DNA of 64,000 nt from Beta vulgaris subsp. vulgaris (GCF_026745355.1 NC_079210.1:24156493-24220492); one strand, 5' to 3'; shown: positions 10,290 through 21,396, counted from the stretch's first letter. The notes: generated by a model from the letters alone, not told the origin. Made by a program: numbers and translations.

Positions 10290-10620
10290 ATGTAAGTGCG
10301 AGGTTTGGCCGCTTCAAGGAGCTAGTGGGCATAACTTTGATGTACTTATGAATGATATAAACACATGGCTATTTTCGGGTCAAGTAGTATAAAATGAGAA
10401 CAAGTATTTAATCTTGTGTGTATAATATCTTCAAGCGTTCATTATGTATTGCTAATGGTTCAAACGTTTAATGACACCATTTGGATACGAATTCTTGGAA
10501 TGTTTATTATACTAAGTGGAAGTTCAAGTCTTTGCACACTTTCATTTATGCATGAGGTTGTTTTTGTAGTGATGAAGTGTATGCTAGTACTACAAATGGA
10601 TACTCTAAATGGGGAAGGAT
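10290..10620 (+). mobile_element. 3' internal tail and polypurine tract of a plus-strand LTR element
   Basis: No gene is visible. The segment ends with the purine-rich AAATGGGGAAGGAT (10607-10620), the expected polypurine tract just before a 3' LTR that starts TGTTGGAG. I infer the last bases of the internal region of an LTR retrotransposon whose body was lost or displaced where Copia A lies. Confidence 0.5.
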
Positions 10621-11281
10621 TGTTGGAGATTTAAAGTATTAGATATATTGATTTCATGTCACGTGGTTTTGTGTCCCAATGGTGATGGTGGCGTCACTTG
10701 AATTTACATGAGTTATAGAGTTCATTAATGTATTTATTACAATGATGAAGGAGCGTTCGCTCGGTTTAGAGCGAGCGATCATATTTGGCAAGGATTTTAA
10801 GAACGCGAAAAACTGATAAAAGTGCGCGAGGAGTGCCAGCTCTTGCTTGGAACGCCTACTCCAGAGTGGAGCGCCAGCTCCTCCTCTGCGCTGGCTTATT
10901 TTCGCGTCTCTTTGGTTGGTTTATGACGGTTATTTGTTATATAATACCAGATCTTCCTCTGTTTCAAAGAACTATAATTCATTATCCTATACATGTTCAT
11001 GAAAGCAACAAGAGAAAACTCTCTCTATTGAAAAGAACATGTTCATTGTTCATCACATTAAATTCTTTAACACACTTATTCTCATTTAACGATTATCGTA
11101 GTGAACGTGATCATGGTTGTTTCTTCTTTGTATCTCGAGAGTTAATTCCGTGTAACCCGTGCTTAAAGTAAGGATCGGAATATTGCTTTTGGGAAAGTGT
11201 ATCGCACCTAGAAGGTTGTTCATTATTGTTTCTAGTAGTAAAATTCGTGATCCTTGTAAGATCTTTGTATCATTTCTAACA
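10621..11281 (+). repeat. 3' LTR (remnant element, plus orientation)
   Basis: About 661 bp from TGTTGGAG to TTTCTAACA, with near-inverted ends (TGTTGGA/TCTAACA) and a polypurine tract directly upstream. Inside are a GC-rich hairpin-like motif around CGTTCGCTC/GAGCGAGCG (10747-10780) and a TATA-like TATATAAT (about 10937). Flanking five-mers (AGGAT and GAAGC) do not match, so it is not a simple solo LTR. Confidence 0.55.
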
Positions 11282-11484
11282 GAAGCCTCATGCTAAAAAT
11301 AAATTTCATAGTATTTGCTTCTCTAGACATTTGTTATGACAGACGTGAGAGAGAAACAAATAATGAATGCAAAACAATGAAAATCAGACAACAGATTTAC
11401 GTGGTTCACCAATTTGGCTACATCCACGGGCTGAGAGAGAGAATATTTTATTGATGCTTATATGAGGAAAAACAGAGTTACAAA

Positions 11485-12830
11485 TGTGTGCGATTTAAAT
11501 CTTTTGGCGAAAATTGAATCGTAAAATCGTACGATTTTACGATTCAAATCGCGATTTTAACAACCTTGGGTGAGAGGATTCAAATCAAGGTCGAGATTTG
11601 TGAAAATATGCCCTGATTTGTTTATTCGATTAAGAATCGGTTTTTGAAAAAATCGCATGTAAAATCGGTAGAATCGGTTAGAATCGGTAAAATCGCGATT
11701 TTTGACCGATTTTACCGATTCTATTTTTAGCCCATTATATTGATTCTTGAAGCTAGCGATTAAAAAAAGGCCCAGGCCCATTTTCTCTCACCCTCATCAA
11801 ACACGCTGCTCACCCATTTTCTCTCACTTGAAACACGCTGCTCCAATACCTAATGAAACACACTGCTCTGCCTGCTCACAATTCTCTCTCTCCTTCGGTT
11901 CTTGAGCTCTTCAGTTCTTCAAATCTTGATATTCATCTACCACTCGTCCACTCCAGGTAATTATTTTTGATTTTTTGCTACGTATTATCTCTTTGTTTCG
12001 ATCTCATCAATAGTTGTTTTAAATTTTCAATTAATAATTTAGTTTTCGATTTTTTTTGGTAATTTTCGATTAGTATTTAGTAGTACTGAGTTTCCTTCTA
12101 TTGAATCATTTATAGAAACTTATCAAGCTCTGCTTCAAGTTCTAGGAAAAAGAGAAAAAATGTTGCTGGTAATAATAGAACACACCCTGGATGGGAGCAC
12201 AGTACAGGGGCAAATGGTGATACTACAAAAGTAAGATGCAAATATTGTGTTGTTGTGCGTGGTGGTGGTATTTCCAGACTCAAAAAATAATCTTGCTGGG
12301 ACTCGTTTTAATGTGGAGGCTTGCTTGCAAGTTCCTGATGATGTTAAACATAATTTTAGGCAACTATTAGAGGCTAATGTGGAGAAATCTAATAGAAAAA
12401 ATAAAAACAAACTTAATGACATTGGAGAGGAAGAAGAACATTTTCAGTTTCAAAGAGGAAGGGGTACTATGGATTCTTTTGTGGGTAGAAGTAAGGCAGG
12501 ACTGCAAACAACACTCAATCAGAAATTTAAAAAGGAAGAAAGATAGGAAGTTTGTATTTTGTTCAACTTTAATTTTATTGTGTGTTTGTATTTTGTTCAA
12601 CTTTAATTTTATTGATGGCGTCCTTTTTCATCTCATATTGATATCATTACGCATAAAATTGAATTTTTAGTGTTGTTCATTGAAAAAATAGGTAAATAGT
12701 TTACATATTTTATCATAGAATCTTATTCCCGCAAAATTCGTAGAATCTTACGATTTTACGATTCGATTTTACGATCCGATTCTGACAGGCCCTTCCGATT
12801 TAAAGTAGAATCGCGATTTTGACAACCTTG
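11485..12830 (+). mobile_element. hAT transposon, non-autonomous, left end inverted
   Basis: The right terminus ends ATCGCGATTTTGACAACCTTG at 12830, followed by the 8-bp CTCTCACC. A second terminus ends GCGATTTTAACAACCTTG at 11568 and is followed by GGTGAGAG, the reverse complement of that 8-mer. The simplest reading is a hAT element with TIR CAAGGTTGTnAAAATCGCGAT and an 8-bp duplication, in which about 92 bp (11485-11576: duplication copy plus left end) was later flipped. The interior has AATCG-rich subterminal repeats and a truncated BED-finger transposase start. Confidence 0.75.
12124..12546 (+). pseudogene. hAT transposase N-terminus with BED zinc finger (truncated)
   Basis: After a probable leader intron (donor GTAATT at 11957, acceptor near 12116) the plus strand encodes a serine/lysine-rich start and the BED-finger pattern: PGWEHSTGANGD, then VRCKYC and GGGISRLK. 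An indel in an A-run near 12286 moves the frame to 12247-12546, which reads NNLAGTRFNVEACLQVPDD. The zinc-binding His of the usual HLAGT is Asn here. Only about 140 residues remain; the RNase-H-like catalytic domain and dimerisation domain are absent. It would recognise transposon ends, but this copy cannot act. Confidence 0.75.
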
Positions 12831-12888
12831 CTCTCACCATAAACCAGAAAACAGATGCATTCATCACAACGCCTAGAATCTCCCTACA

Positions 12889-13620
12889 ACCAGACTTGTC
12901 CCAAAAGACAATTAGACCAGATTAGTCCCTAAGGACCCCAGACTTGCCCCAAGAGGGCAACTAACAATCACGAACATTGAGCAAGTCCAAACAATGTTGA
13001 AACTTATTTGCGGACCCGGCTTGGTGAACATATCAGCAGGATTATCAGCAGTTCCTACCTTCTTCACCTTAATTCTGGTCTCACTCCACAGGAAATGATA
13101 TCTCACATCAATATGCTTAGTCCTCTCATGATGAAATTGATCCTTGGATAAGCATATTGCACTCAAAATGTAACAATACACAATATCCAGATCGTGATGT
13201 AAACCAAGATCACTAACTAGTCCTTTCAGCCATATCCCATCTTTAGCAGTTGCTGTCAACGCCACGTACTCTACTTCACTAGCAAACAAAGTAACTGTAG
13301 CCTGCAAAGTTGCCTTCCAACTAACGATAGAACCACCGAGAGTAAATACATAACCAGTCAATTACCTCCTACTATCAACATCTCCAGCATAATCAGAATC
13401 AGAATAAATAGTGACTAAACACTGGGTATCGTTCCCATAGATAAGACGAATATCAGACATACCTCTACGGTACCGAAAAATCCTCTTGACTGCCTGCCAA
13501 TGCTCCTTACCAGGGTCACCCATGAGCCTACTAATAACATTAACTGTATGTGCAAGATCCGGCCTGGTACTAACCATAGCATACATCAAACTCCTTACTC
13601 CACTAGCGAACCCGACTCAT
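12889..13620 (-). pseudogene. Copia B RNase H
   Basis: Frames 13362-13589 and 12912-13361 give the end of RT/RNase H: MMYAMVSTRPDLAHTVNVI, then IYSDSDYAGDVDSRR, then TGYVFTLGGSIVSWKATLQ with ASEVEYVALT and NPADMFTKP. These are hallmark motifs of Copia RNase H, including the first catalytic Asp in SDSDYAG and the Glu in SEVEY. A stop splits the domain at 13361/13362. Gag and protease of this element are not present. Confidence 0.9.
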
Positions 13621-14553
13621 TTACTCCTTCTCCTCAGCAGTCTTGGGTGCAAAAGCAACAGACAAGTGATTATTGGAAGCACTTGGAGTGTCTATAGGCT
13701 TAGATATTGTCATGCCAAACCTTGACAAAATCTTCTGAATATAACCTTTATGTGACAAGAAAAGTTTCTTCTGACCCCTTTCCCTATACATCTCCATCCC
13801 CATAATTTTTTTCGCAGCACCAAAATCCTTCATTTCAAACTCAGCACTGAGAAGACCCTTCAACCACTGAATATCAGACTTAATCTTTGCAGGTATGAGC
13901 ATATCATCTACATACAAGACCAGATATATAATGACCCATCACTCAGCTTACTGTGGTACACACAACAATCATACAAACTCCTGTTGTAGCCCAACTCAAT
14001 CATGTACTGTCAAACCGCTTATACCACTGCCTAGGAGATTGCTTTAGTCCATACAAGGACTTCTTCAACCTGAAAACATAATCTTCTTTTCCCGGAACTT
14101 GGTGAGAAAGTCGCTTATAACTATCATATCTAATTGCTCAAGTTCAAGATCCTGATGTGCAACTATTGCTAGTAATACCCCGAGGGAAGTATGTCTGACT
14201 ACTGGTGAGAAAATCTCGTTATAATCAACTCCTTCCCTTTGTGTGAACCCTCTTACAATAACCCGAGCTTTATACTTTACTCCCTCATAAGGTGAGCTCC
14301 CTTTCTTCTTCTTGAAAACCCATTTGCATGTGACAATCTTTATCTCCTTAGGACGTTTGACTAGCTCCCAAGTTTGATTCTTATCCAAAGACTTCATCTC
14401 ATCTCCCATTGCAGCGAGCCATAGAGTGGACTCACTACCAGAAACAACTTCTTTATAGGTGGATGGCTCATGAGTTTCCACCTGCACTTCCTCAGCAACC
14501 TGTAGTGCATAAGCAATCGTGTCTTCAAAACCATACCTCTTTGGAGGCCCCAC
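13621..14553 (-). pseudogene. Copia B reverse transcriptase
   Basis: The frame 14065-14553 gives the RT start (WLAAMGDEMKSLDKNQTWE, TCKWVFKKKKGSSPYEGVK, GVDYNEIFSPVVRHTSLGV). The frame 13621-13917 starts MYVDDMLIPAK, the catalytic YVDD, and continues to the thumb (GMEMYRERGQKKLFLSHKG). Between 13918 and 14064 the expected palm segment is broken by stops and a small rearrangement. The domain is recognisable but dead. Confidence 0.88.
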
Positions 14554-15356
14554 ACTAACTCTTCTAGCTCTATCAAGTGTTATGCTTGGTTGATGTACTT
14601 CAAATATGGTTGACTAATGACTAGAAGACTCTTCAGTAACACCATGTTGATCTTCTCCACCTTGGTGTTATGATTCAGTCTCAGCCTGAGTGACTTGCAG
14701 CTCCACCTGTTTATCAACAGCACAATTAACAGACACCATAGTAGACTTCGCGGGAGAGTTAAGCATACAATTTTCGTCAAATATTACACTTCTACTAAGT
14801 ATAACACGACTCTCAGAAGGTGACCAAATTCTATAGCCCTTAACTCCACTCCCAAAACCCACAAATACACCCTTCGTAGCTCTAGTTCTAATTTAACCTC
14901 ATTTACATGATAATAAACAGTAGAACCAAAAACTCTCAACAGAGAATAATATGCAAGCTTACCAGACCACACCTCATAAGGTGTTTTACAGTCAATACCT
15001 GTGTGAGGTCCACGGTTGATCAGATAGCAAGCTGTACTCACAGCTTCTGCCCAAAATCTCCTAGCTAACCCAACATATGAGAGCATGCACCTCGCTTTCT
15101 CCAACAGTGTCTGATTATTCATGCGTTCTGCATCAACTCCATTTTGTTGTGGCGTGTTTCTAACAGTAAGATGGCAAGAAATCCCTTCATTTTTTTCAAC
15201 TCATCGAATTCAGACCAACAGAACTCCAGACCATTATCAGTGCAGCCTTTTAATCTTCCTTTCAAATTGATTTTCCACTAAAACCTTCCACTGCTTGAAG
15301 TTCTTGAAAGCCTCACTTTTATGCTTCATCATAATTACCCAAGTCATTCTTGAATA
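14554..15356 (-). pseudogene. Copia B integrase, C-terminal part
   Basis: Frame 14784-15122 holds ARCMLSYVGLARRFWAEAV, STACYLINRGPHTGIDCKT and LLRVFGSTVYYHVNE, the end of the Copia integrase core. Upstream (15123-15356), across frame changes, the strand reads TDNGLEFC and an NTPQQNG-like motif, and 15237-15352 encodes TWVIMMKHKSEAFKNFKQW. The first catalytic Asp and the zinc-binding region are missing, because the sequence switches to Copia C RT at 15356. Segment 14554-14862 is the linker between integrase and RT. Confidence 0.85.
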
Positions 15357-15721
15357 CTTCATATAGATCTCCTCATTTAACTTACCATTCAAAAGAGCAG
15401 TTTTCACATCCATTTGATGCACAATTAAATCATGAATAGATGCAAGTGCAATCAATGCTCTATGGTGGCTATCTTGGTCACAAGAGAATAGGTATCAAAG
15501 AAGTCTAAACATTGCTTTTGACGATGCCCTCCAACAACAAGTCTAGCCTTATACTTGTCTAAGGACCCATCAGGCTTGCATTTCTTTGCAAAGATCCACC
15601 TACTTCTTAGGGCCTTACAACCTCTAGGAAGGTCTGATAAAATCCAAGTGTTATTACTCATAATAGAATGTATTTTATTGTTAATAGCCTCTAACCAAAA
15701 ACTTGAGTCTACCGATCTCAT
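15357..15721 (-). pseudogene. Copia C reverse transcriptase, N-terminal part
   Basis: Frame 15452-15721 starts SVDSSFWLEAINNKIHSIM and continues NTWILSDLPRGCKALRSRW, YKARLVVGGHRQKQ and FFDTYSLVTKIATI. After a frame change, 15357-15455 reads LIALASIHDLIVHQMDVKT, ALLNGKLNEEIYMK. The next codons belong to Copia B integrase. The catalytic YxDD was lost at this junction. Confidence 0.88.
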
Positions 15722-16871
15722 GGCCTCAGCATAGGTCCTCGAGTTCTCTTCTAGTACAAACGCATCGATATCTTGCTCATCTAAGCCTCGGCTAGAAAGG
15801 TAGTAATAAAGCCATGTTCGAAACTAGACTCAATTCTGGCTCTCTTACTCCTTCTAGGTTCTAAGGTCTCACTAGATGATGCAATGTCACGATGCACAGT
15901 AGAAGAAGAAGCAGCAGGCAAGCATGATTGTAATAAACTTTCATAGGAAAAATATGCTCAAAAAATTCAACATCTCTTGACTCTCTAATAAGACCAAAAT
16001 CGGATGCATCCTTAAGAATGAGTCTTTATGCAGCACTGTTAACGCATAACCAATAAAAATACCATCTACAGTCTTAGGTCCAATATTACTCCTTTCAAAG
16101 TCAGAAAGTCTTATCTTCCCCAAACACCCCTACACTTTGAGGTAACCCAAATTTGGCTTAAAGTCTTTCCACAATTCATAGGGAGTCTTATCTAACTTCT
16201 TATGGGGAACTCGGTTAAGAACATAACAAGCAGAAAGGATAGCCTCACTCCACATGTTAGTAGGCATACCTGAACTAATAAGCATTGCATTCATCATATC
16301 TTTAAGAGTTCTATTTTTCCACTTCACTATTCCATTTTGTTCTGGGGGTATAAGGAGTTGTAACCTCATAAATAATTCCATTAGACTTATAAAATTTCTT
16401 AAGGGAAATTACATCATATTCTCCACCCTTATCTGATCTCACCCTTTTAATCTTAAGGTCCAATTGGTTCTCAACTTTGGCTTTATAGATTAGAAATTTC
16501 TCTTCAGCCTCATCCTTAGAACTCAATAAATAGACCTTATTATAACGTGAAAAATCATCAACAAAAGTAATGTAATATTTCTTTTTTCCCCTACTCATGG
16601 AATTCTTAAAGTCACATAAGACATTATGGACTAACTCTAATAATGTAGAGGAACGAGACACATTTTTGTCGAATGCTTTCTTAGGGTACTTAGCTTCTAC
16701 ACAGACTTCACATTTAGCAAAAGAAGTATTGCTAAAGTCGGGAATAAGACTAAGCTGTTTTAGGCTTTTAATTGATGCAACATTCACATGACCTAGTCTA
16801 GAATGCCAAAAACAAACAGACTCAACAATATAAACAGAAGCAATAAAGTTCTTATTATCACTAACAACATC
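15722..16871 (-). pseudogene. Copia C GAG-pre-integrase and integrase
   Basis: Frame 16311-16907 (the part above 16871 is CACTA) contains FWHSRLGHVNVASIKSLKQ, CEVCVEAKY (zinc HHCC), FVDDFSRYNKVYLL and RVRSDKGGEYDVIS with the second catalytic Asp. Frame 16130-16381 continues with KNRTLKDMMNAMLISSGMP, ACYVLNRVPHKKLDKTPYE. Frame 15941-16123 carries the segment GKIRLSDFERSNIGPKTVD. Frameshifts near 16320 and 16130 and stops after 15941 inactivate it. It is continuous with the protease at 25763 once the CACTA element is removed. Confidence 0.88.
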
Positions 16872-16949
16872 CACTACAAAAAAAAAATGGCTATAGAGGC
16901 ACATCATTTGGCCGACTTGCCTCTAATACCCCCTTTTACCATCACATAA

Positions 16950-17440
16950 ACATGGTTGCCTCTAAATTATATGGTTTTTAGTGTCAAGTATATTCTGGTG
17001 CCTCTAAAGATACATTTCAGCATCAGATGAATGCTGGTTGCCTCTAAAATCATGTTTTTAGCATCACATGAATATTGGTTGTCTCTAAATCCATATTTTT
17101 AGCATCACATGAATTTAATTGTCTCTAAAGTCATTTTTTTTTAGCATCAAGTGTTGTTAGTTGTCTCTAAAGCCATGTATTTAGCGTCACATGACTTTCG
17201 TTGTCTCTAAAGCCATTTTTACAGCATCAACTGTAGTTAGTTGTCTCTAAAGCCATGTATTTAGCGTCACATGAATTTAGTTGTCTCTAAAGCCATTTTT
17301 TTCAGCATCAACTGTAGTCAGTTGTCTCTAAAGCCATGTATTTAACGTCACATGAATTTAGCTGTCTCTAAAGCCATTTTTTAGCATCAAATGTAGTTGT
17401 CTCTAAAACCATGTATTTAGCGTCATATGTATTTAATTGT
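16950..17440 (+). repeat. 5' subterminal repeat array of the CACTA element
   Basis: About twelve copies of a unit of roughly 40 bp, GTTGTCTCTAAAGCCATGTA then TTTAGCGTCACATGAATTTA in its best form. Two versions tend to alternate (GCCATGTATTTAGCGTCACATG and GCCATTTTTCAGCATCAACTG). CACTA transposases bind such subterminal motifs; that is known of the family, not shown here. Confidence 0.85.
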
Positions 17441-18600
17441 TTAAACTTTTTACATTGTTATGAGCACCCTTCTTCTAATTGTCCATCCATTTACTTAATT
17501 CAAGTCCCAAATTCTAGTCCATAGTCCATTTGTCTTTTCCTAAAAAGAAAAAGGAAAATAAAACAAAAAAAAAAATGAACGTGATTCATCTTCATCCTTC
17601 CTCCTGCCTTCCTTCCTTCGTCCAGTCCTGGGATCAAGAACCAAGAAATTCGTCTTCCTTCCTCCTTCGGCTTATTCATGGCACATCAACCAAAAAAATG
17701 AAAAACTTCAACACCTCCCTCCTTCTCTTTTGTCGAGTTCAAGCACACACACCAAGAAATTTTCGAAAGCTAAACTCTCACCATTCACCATTTCAACCGA
17801 AAATTTCCTCCTATAAATACTGATTTCTCTCATTTGATTCCTCAAGCAAAGCCACTCCAAAGGTTGCTTCAATTCCCCTCTTCTCTTCATTGAATTTCTG
17901 ATTTTTATTTTAAAAATTAAAAATAAAATTTCAATTCAACAATTTCCTCTGTTATTTCTTATCTCGCCGGAAACCACCACTACCTCCACCTTCGAACCAC
18001 CAATTCGCACCACCACCGCCAGCTTCTCCTTCCCTTCGCACCTCCGTCGTCCTTCCTTTCCTCCCTCTTCGCGGCGCCTTCTGCTGCGTCCCCTGCAGCC
18101 TTCGCGAACCACCACCACTCTCAAACCCAACCTCCTTCTTTTTCTCGGTGCCTGAGCTTCGCCGGCGAACCACCAGCGCCAGCACCACCGAACTCCCTCT
18201 TCCTCTCCAATGTTTCTGCCTCCTCTGCTTTCTCCCTCCTCTTCCTTCGTTTTCCTCTTAAATTGAGAACTGAAATCCTCCTCCCTTTTCTTTTAATCTA
18301 ATTGTGTTTTAAAGTTTTGTTTTATTTGGTTACTTTATAACCTTTGACTTTCCTAAATTGGTCCATCTTACTAAGTTAGTATGCTTTAGTTTCACTTTAA
18401 TCTTTTATAAACTTGATAATGTTTTCTAATTTGCTAAAATAAAATAGGATGTAAAATAAAGTTAGTTTTTCATATTTAAAATAATTGTTTAAGTAATTTT
18501 TGTGAATACTTAAAACGATTTCTAAAATAATTCGAAAACCGTAAACTTTGATTCATAAACTCGCTTAAAATAATTTCTTTAATTTATTTGGATTATTTAA
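17441..18600 (+). other. CACTA interior: leader-like CT-rich segment
   Basis: No convincing gene. 17530-18260 is rich in CT and CCACC runs like a plant 5' leader, with a short open frame from 17575 (plus) and a GC-rich proline-coding stretch at 17960-18240. From 18260 it turns AT-rich. It may be the promoter and leader of a lost transposase gene or captured 5' sequence. Confidence 0.3.
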
Positions 18601-21034
18601 ATCGTATATTTTATAATAACGGGGTGAGAGGACTGGCGGTGGTGGTGGTGTAGAAAGAGGAGAAGACAAGAGAGATGGAAGAGGATTGAGGATGATGGAG
18701 AAGGAGGATATTACTGAAGAATGCGGTTGGGAGGAAAGGGTGAAGGTCTAGGTATAGAGAGGGATTTAATTCAATGGTTGGATTTTGATCTTTCTTAAAT
18801 GAATGGTCTTAATTCATAATCTTTGATATTATTTTTTGATCAATGAGAATTGAGAGTGGTCAATTACATGGATTGCTAACTTAATCAATGGTTGGATATT
18901 CATCTTTCCAAAATTAATGGTCTTTTCCTCAAAAAAAATACATAGCCTAAACTACTAATAAACTAGTATTATATTTTGATATTGTTTGAGTATTCTAATT
19001 TCTAGTTCTAATATTATTAGTTTAGTAACTTTAGAAATTAGCAGTATTACTAGAAATTAATAGAAATTAGAAACTTTCGAAATTAAATTAGTATTATTGA
19101 TTTTTAAGAAATTATTATTCTAAATTTATAAAATCAAAAATATGTGAATATGTTACACGCGGTGAGGGATTAATTTAATGCTAACATGTAACACGTAACA
19201 CAGTAACAGTTAGTCAATTATTGTCGATGGCCCGATATTATGATTTAGGACTTATTGTCTTAATAATTACATTTACAATTTGACTTATGTCTTATTGTTG
19301 ACACTTGTTAACCCAAAAAAATTAGCAGATTTACTTATATAGCAAATAATCGAGTCATTTACGTGAAATATAGTATAACAGTATACTTATATTGATGTAT
19401 TATTGTATCAATGAGGTTTAAGCCATAGGTTTTCTTGTCGATACTTATAGGCTTCATATCAAGATCTTGTTAATAAGCAATAAGATTTAATCAATTAAAA
19501 TATTGTTAATGTGCAAAATGATACAGGAATTTAACAAACCTCCTTATATGTTATGATTAACTTAAATGGAGCATTGTTATGTTGAACTAATCTATTGAGT
19601 TACAATGTTCTACATCTGTTGCAACTGAATTAGATGTTTTTGGTTCCATGATGAATTTAACTTAAAGTGATTAACTTAGTATGGTATTGTTATTATCTTG
19701 AATTAAACTTAGGGTACTGTCAAAGTAGTTGTTTTGAGTTACAATATAAATTCAACTTAGAGACGACTAACTTAAACGGAGTATTGTTATATTGAACCGA
19801 TCTGCTAAGTTACATTGTTCCACATTTGTTGCAATTGAATTAGATGTTTTCGTCCCGAAATGAATGCAACTTAAAGATGATTAACTTAAGTAGAAAACTG
19901 TTTTATTATCTTGAAATAGTTTATCGCCTTACATGTTGATACATCTAATGTAACATCAATTTCTTTCAATTTGACTAAGATACATGAGTTTCAAATTGAA
20001 TATAACTTGTTAACGATTAACTTAAATGGAGTATTGTTGTCTTGATTTAACTTATCGATTCACATAGATATATACCTTGAACCAATCCACTATTAACTTA
20101 TTTTACGTCGATTATATATTTTCAGTTTTCAAATGCATAAAGCTTAATGACCTCAACTTAGATTAATTTAAAGGTGGTCGATGATTAAAAAAGCTTAAGC
20201 AATGCAACAATTGTTTTCCTCTTTCAATTTTTCTTTTCCTTTTTAGAGTTAGACTTGTAACCATATGGCCATATCTACATAAATATAAAGGAGATCTTTA
20301 TGTTACAAGTTGATTAACGGAGTACTTGGTACAGAGATAGATATGCCTTTTCAACCATTAAAGCAAGTGCTTGTTGGCTATTGCATTTCCTCTTAGGCTC
20401 TTATATTTTGGCAGAATCTCTTGCCCCTGACTCCCTGATGATAGTTGTATTGTTGGGCGTTAAAAAAAAAGATAAATTTGTGTTGTTTTTTTCCCATAAT
20501 CTAATAACATCTAAATTATCGAGTAATTTCATAATAAAAATATAAATAATTTGAGTTTTGAATAAAATAATTAATTATAGCTCTAATTCCCACCATGATT
20601 GTCGATACGCATACCGCTAGTCGAGCTAAATGTGGTCGTCCATCCCCTAGTTCATTGGAAACTCTTGTACTATCAACAAGGAAAACAAAGACATCAAAGC
20701 TAAAAATTAAATTAAAACAATTTTTGAGTCAAACAAAATTATAGTAGTACTTCCTTTGAGCCCTATTACATATTTAAGTTGACTTCTTTGGTCAAAGTAT
20801 AATAATTTTTAAAACTTATTATTTTTAAAGGATTTAATGGGATCTGATTTGATTTTTTGAAGTTATAAAATTTTCATCAAAAATGTTTAAAGCCCCCGCC
20901 CTTCAATGTTTTAAAAATTTTCGTCAAAAATTTAAATCCCCGCCCTCATATCATTCTGATTTTTTCATTCTAGTTTTCATTTCACTCATTTATTCATATC
21001 TCTCTCTCTCCTAGGTTTTCTCTCTCGAGGCAAC
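18601..21034. other. CACTA interior without recognised gene; degenerate repeats
   Basis: Nothing protein-coding was recognised. 19555-20060 contains three or four diverged copies of a unit of about 115-210 bp sharing GATTAACTTAAATGGAG, TATTGTT and GAATTAGATGTTTT. 20740-20830 resembles a MITE end. The block 20880-21030 has TCATTTATTCATATCTCTCT, like a leader before the PP2C fragment. Confidence 0.4.
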
Positions 21035-21396
21035 ACGATTACTACCGACCATAGGCCCTCGAGGCAAGACGAGAAAGACAGAATTGAAGCCTTGGTAAGA
21101 AGACACACTCCATGCTTTTAAGTTTACTACTTGAAGTTCTTGGCACTAAATTGTTAGTACTTAAGCTATATGATCTGAATTATGGGAAGCTAATTAATGT
21201 TTTATTTTTGTAACAGGGTGGTTTCATTGACTGTTACAATGGTGTTTGGAGAATCCAAGGATCTTTAGTTGTGTCTAGAGGAATTGGAGACAAACAACTA
21301 AAGCAATGGGTGATTGCTGAACCTGAGACAAATGTTCTCAAATTCAAAGCTGATGACGAGTTCTTGATCCTAGCATCTGACGGTTTATGGGAGAAG
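21035..21396 (+). pseudogene. Captured protein phosphatase 2C fragment, two exons
   Basis: Exon one (21035-21094) reads TTDHRPSRQDEKDRIEAL. A 122-bp intron with GTAAG donor and TAACAG acceptor follows, then exon two (21217-21396, exactly 60 codons) reads GGFIDCYNGVWRIQGSL, SRGIGDKQLKQWVIAEPET and FLILASDGLWEK, ending at a GTAACG donor. These are PP2C motifs; the metal-binding Asp of ASDGLW is present. PP2Cs remove phosphate from Ser/Thr in signalling proteins. Only about 80 of some 300 residues are here, so no enzyme can result. Correct splice signals show capture from DNA and not from mRNA. Confidence 0.88.

Larger units (their letters stand above)
11332..12888 (-). repeat. 3' LTR of Copia B, split by hAT
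   Basis: The two halves are 11332-11484 and 12831-12888. On the plus strand it runs from TGTTATGACAG to CTCCCTACA. The left end is a clear TG, and the right end is placed at CA next to the RNase H tail. Joining the halves around the hAT target duplication CTCTCACC gives a continuous LTR, which supports both the LTR and the hAT insertion. Confidence 0.6.
11332..15356 (-). mobile_element. Ty1/Copia element B, short LTR, 5' part missing
   Basis: Minus-strand order from right to left: integrase, reverse transcriptase, RNase H, 3' LTR. The element is cut at 15356, where it joins another Copia (element C) in the same orientation. The LTR (11332-12888) is split by a hAT transposon. Without that insert the LTR is about 211 bp and carries the GTGAACCACGTAAATC string often seen in plant Copia LTRs. 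Several frameshifts and stops make it inactive. Confidence 0.85.
15357..16871 (-). mobile_element. Ty1/Copia element C, integrase and start of RT
   Basis: This is the 3'-ward half of a Copia element whose 5'-ward half is at 25760-26636; the CACTA transposon separates the halves. Minus-strand reading is GAG-pre-integrase, integrase, RT start, ending at 15357 in an in-frame join with Copia B integrase. Its sequence differs clearly from Copia B, so two families are involved. Confidence 0.88.

Noticed and set aside
10785..11171. A 128-codon plus-strand frame.
   Set aside because: It lies in an LTR (10621-11281), includes the TATA-like region and has no family resemblance.
16900..17440. Regular 40-bp repeats, considered as a CRISPR-like array.
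   Set aside because: Plant nuclear DNA, no unique spacers, and located at a CACTA end: subterminal repeats.
17708..18188. Minus-strand Arg/Gly-rich frames.
   Set aside because: Antisense of a CT- and CCACC-rich stretch.
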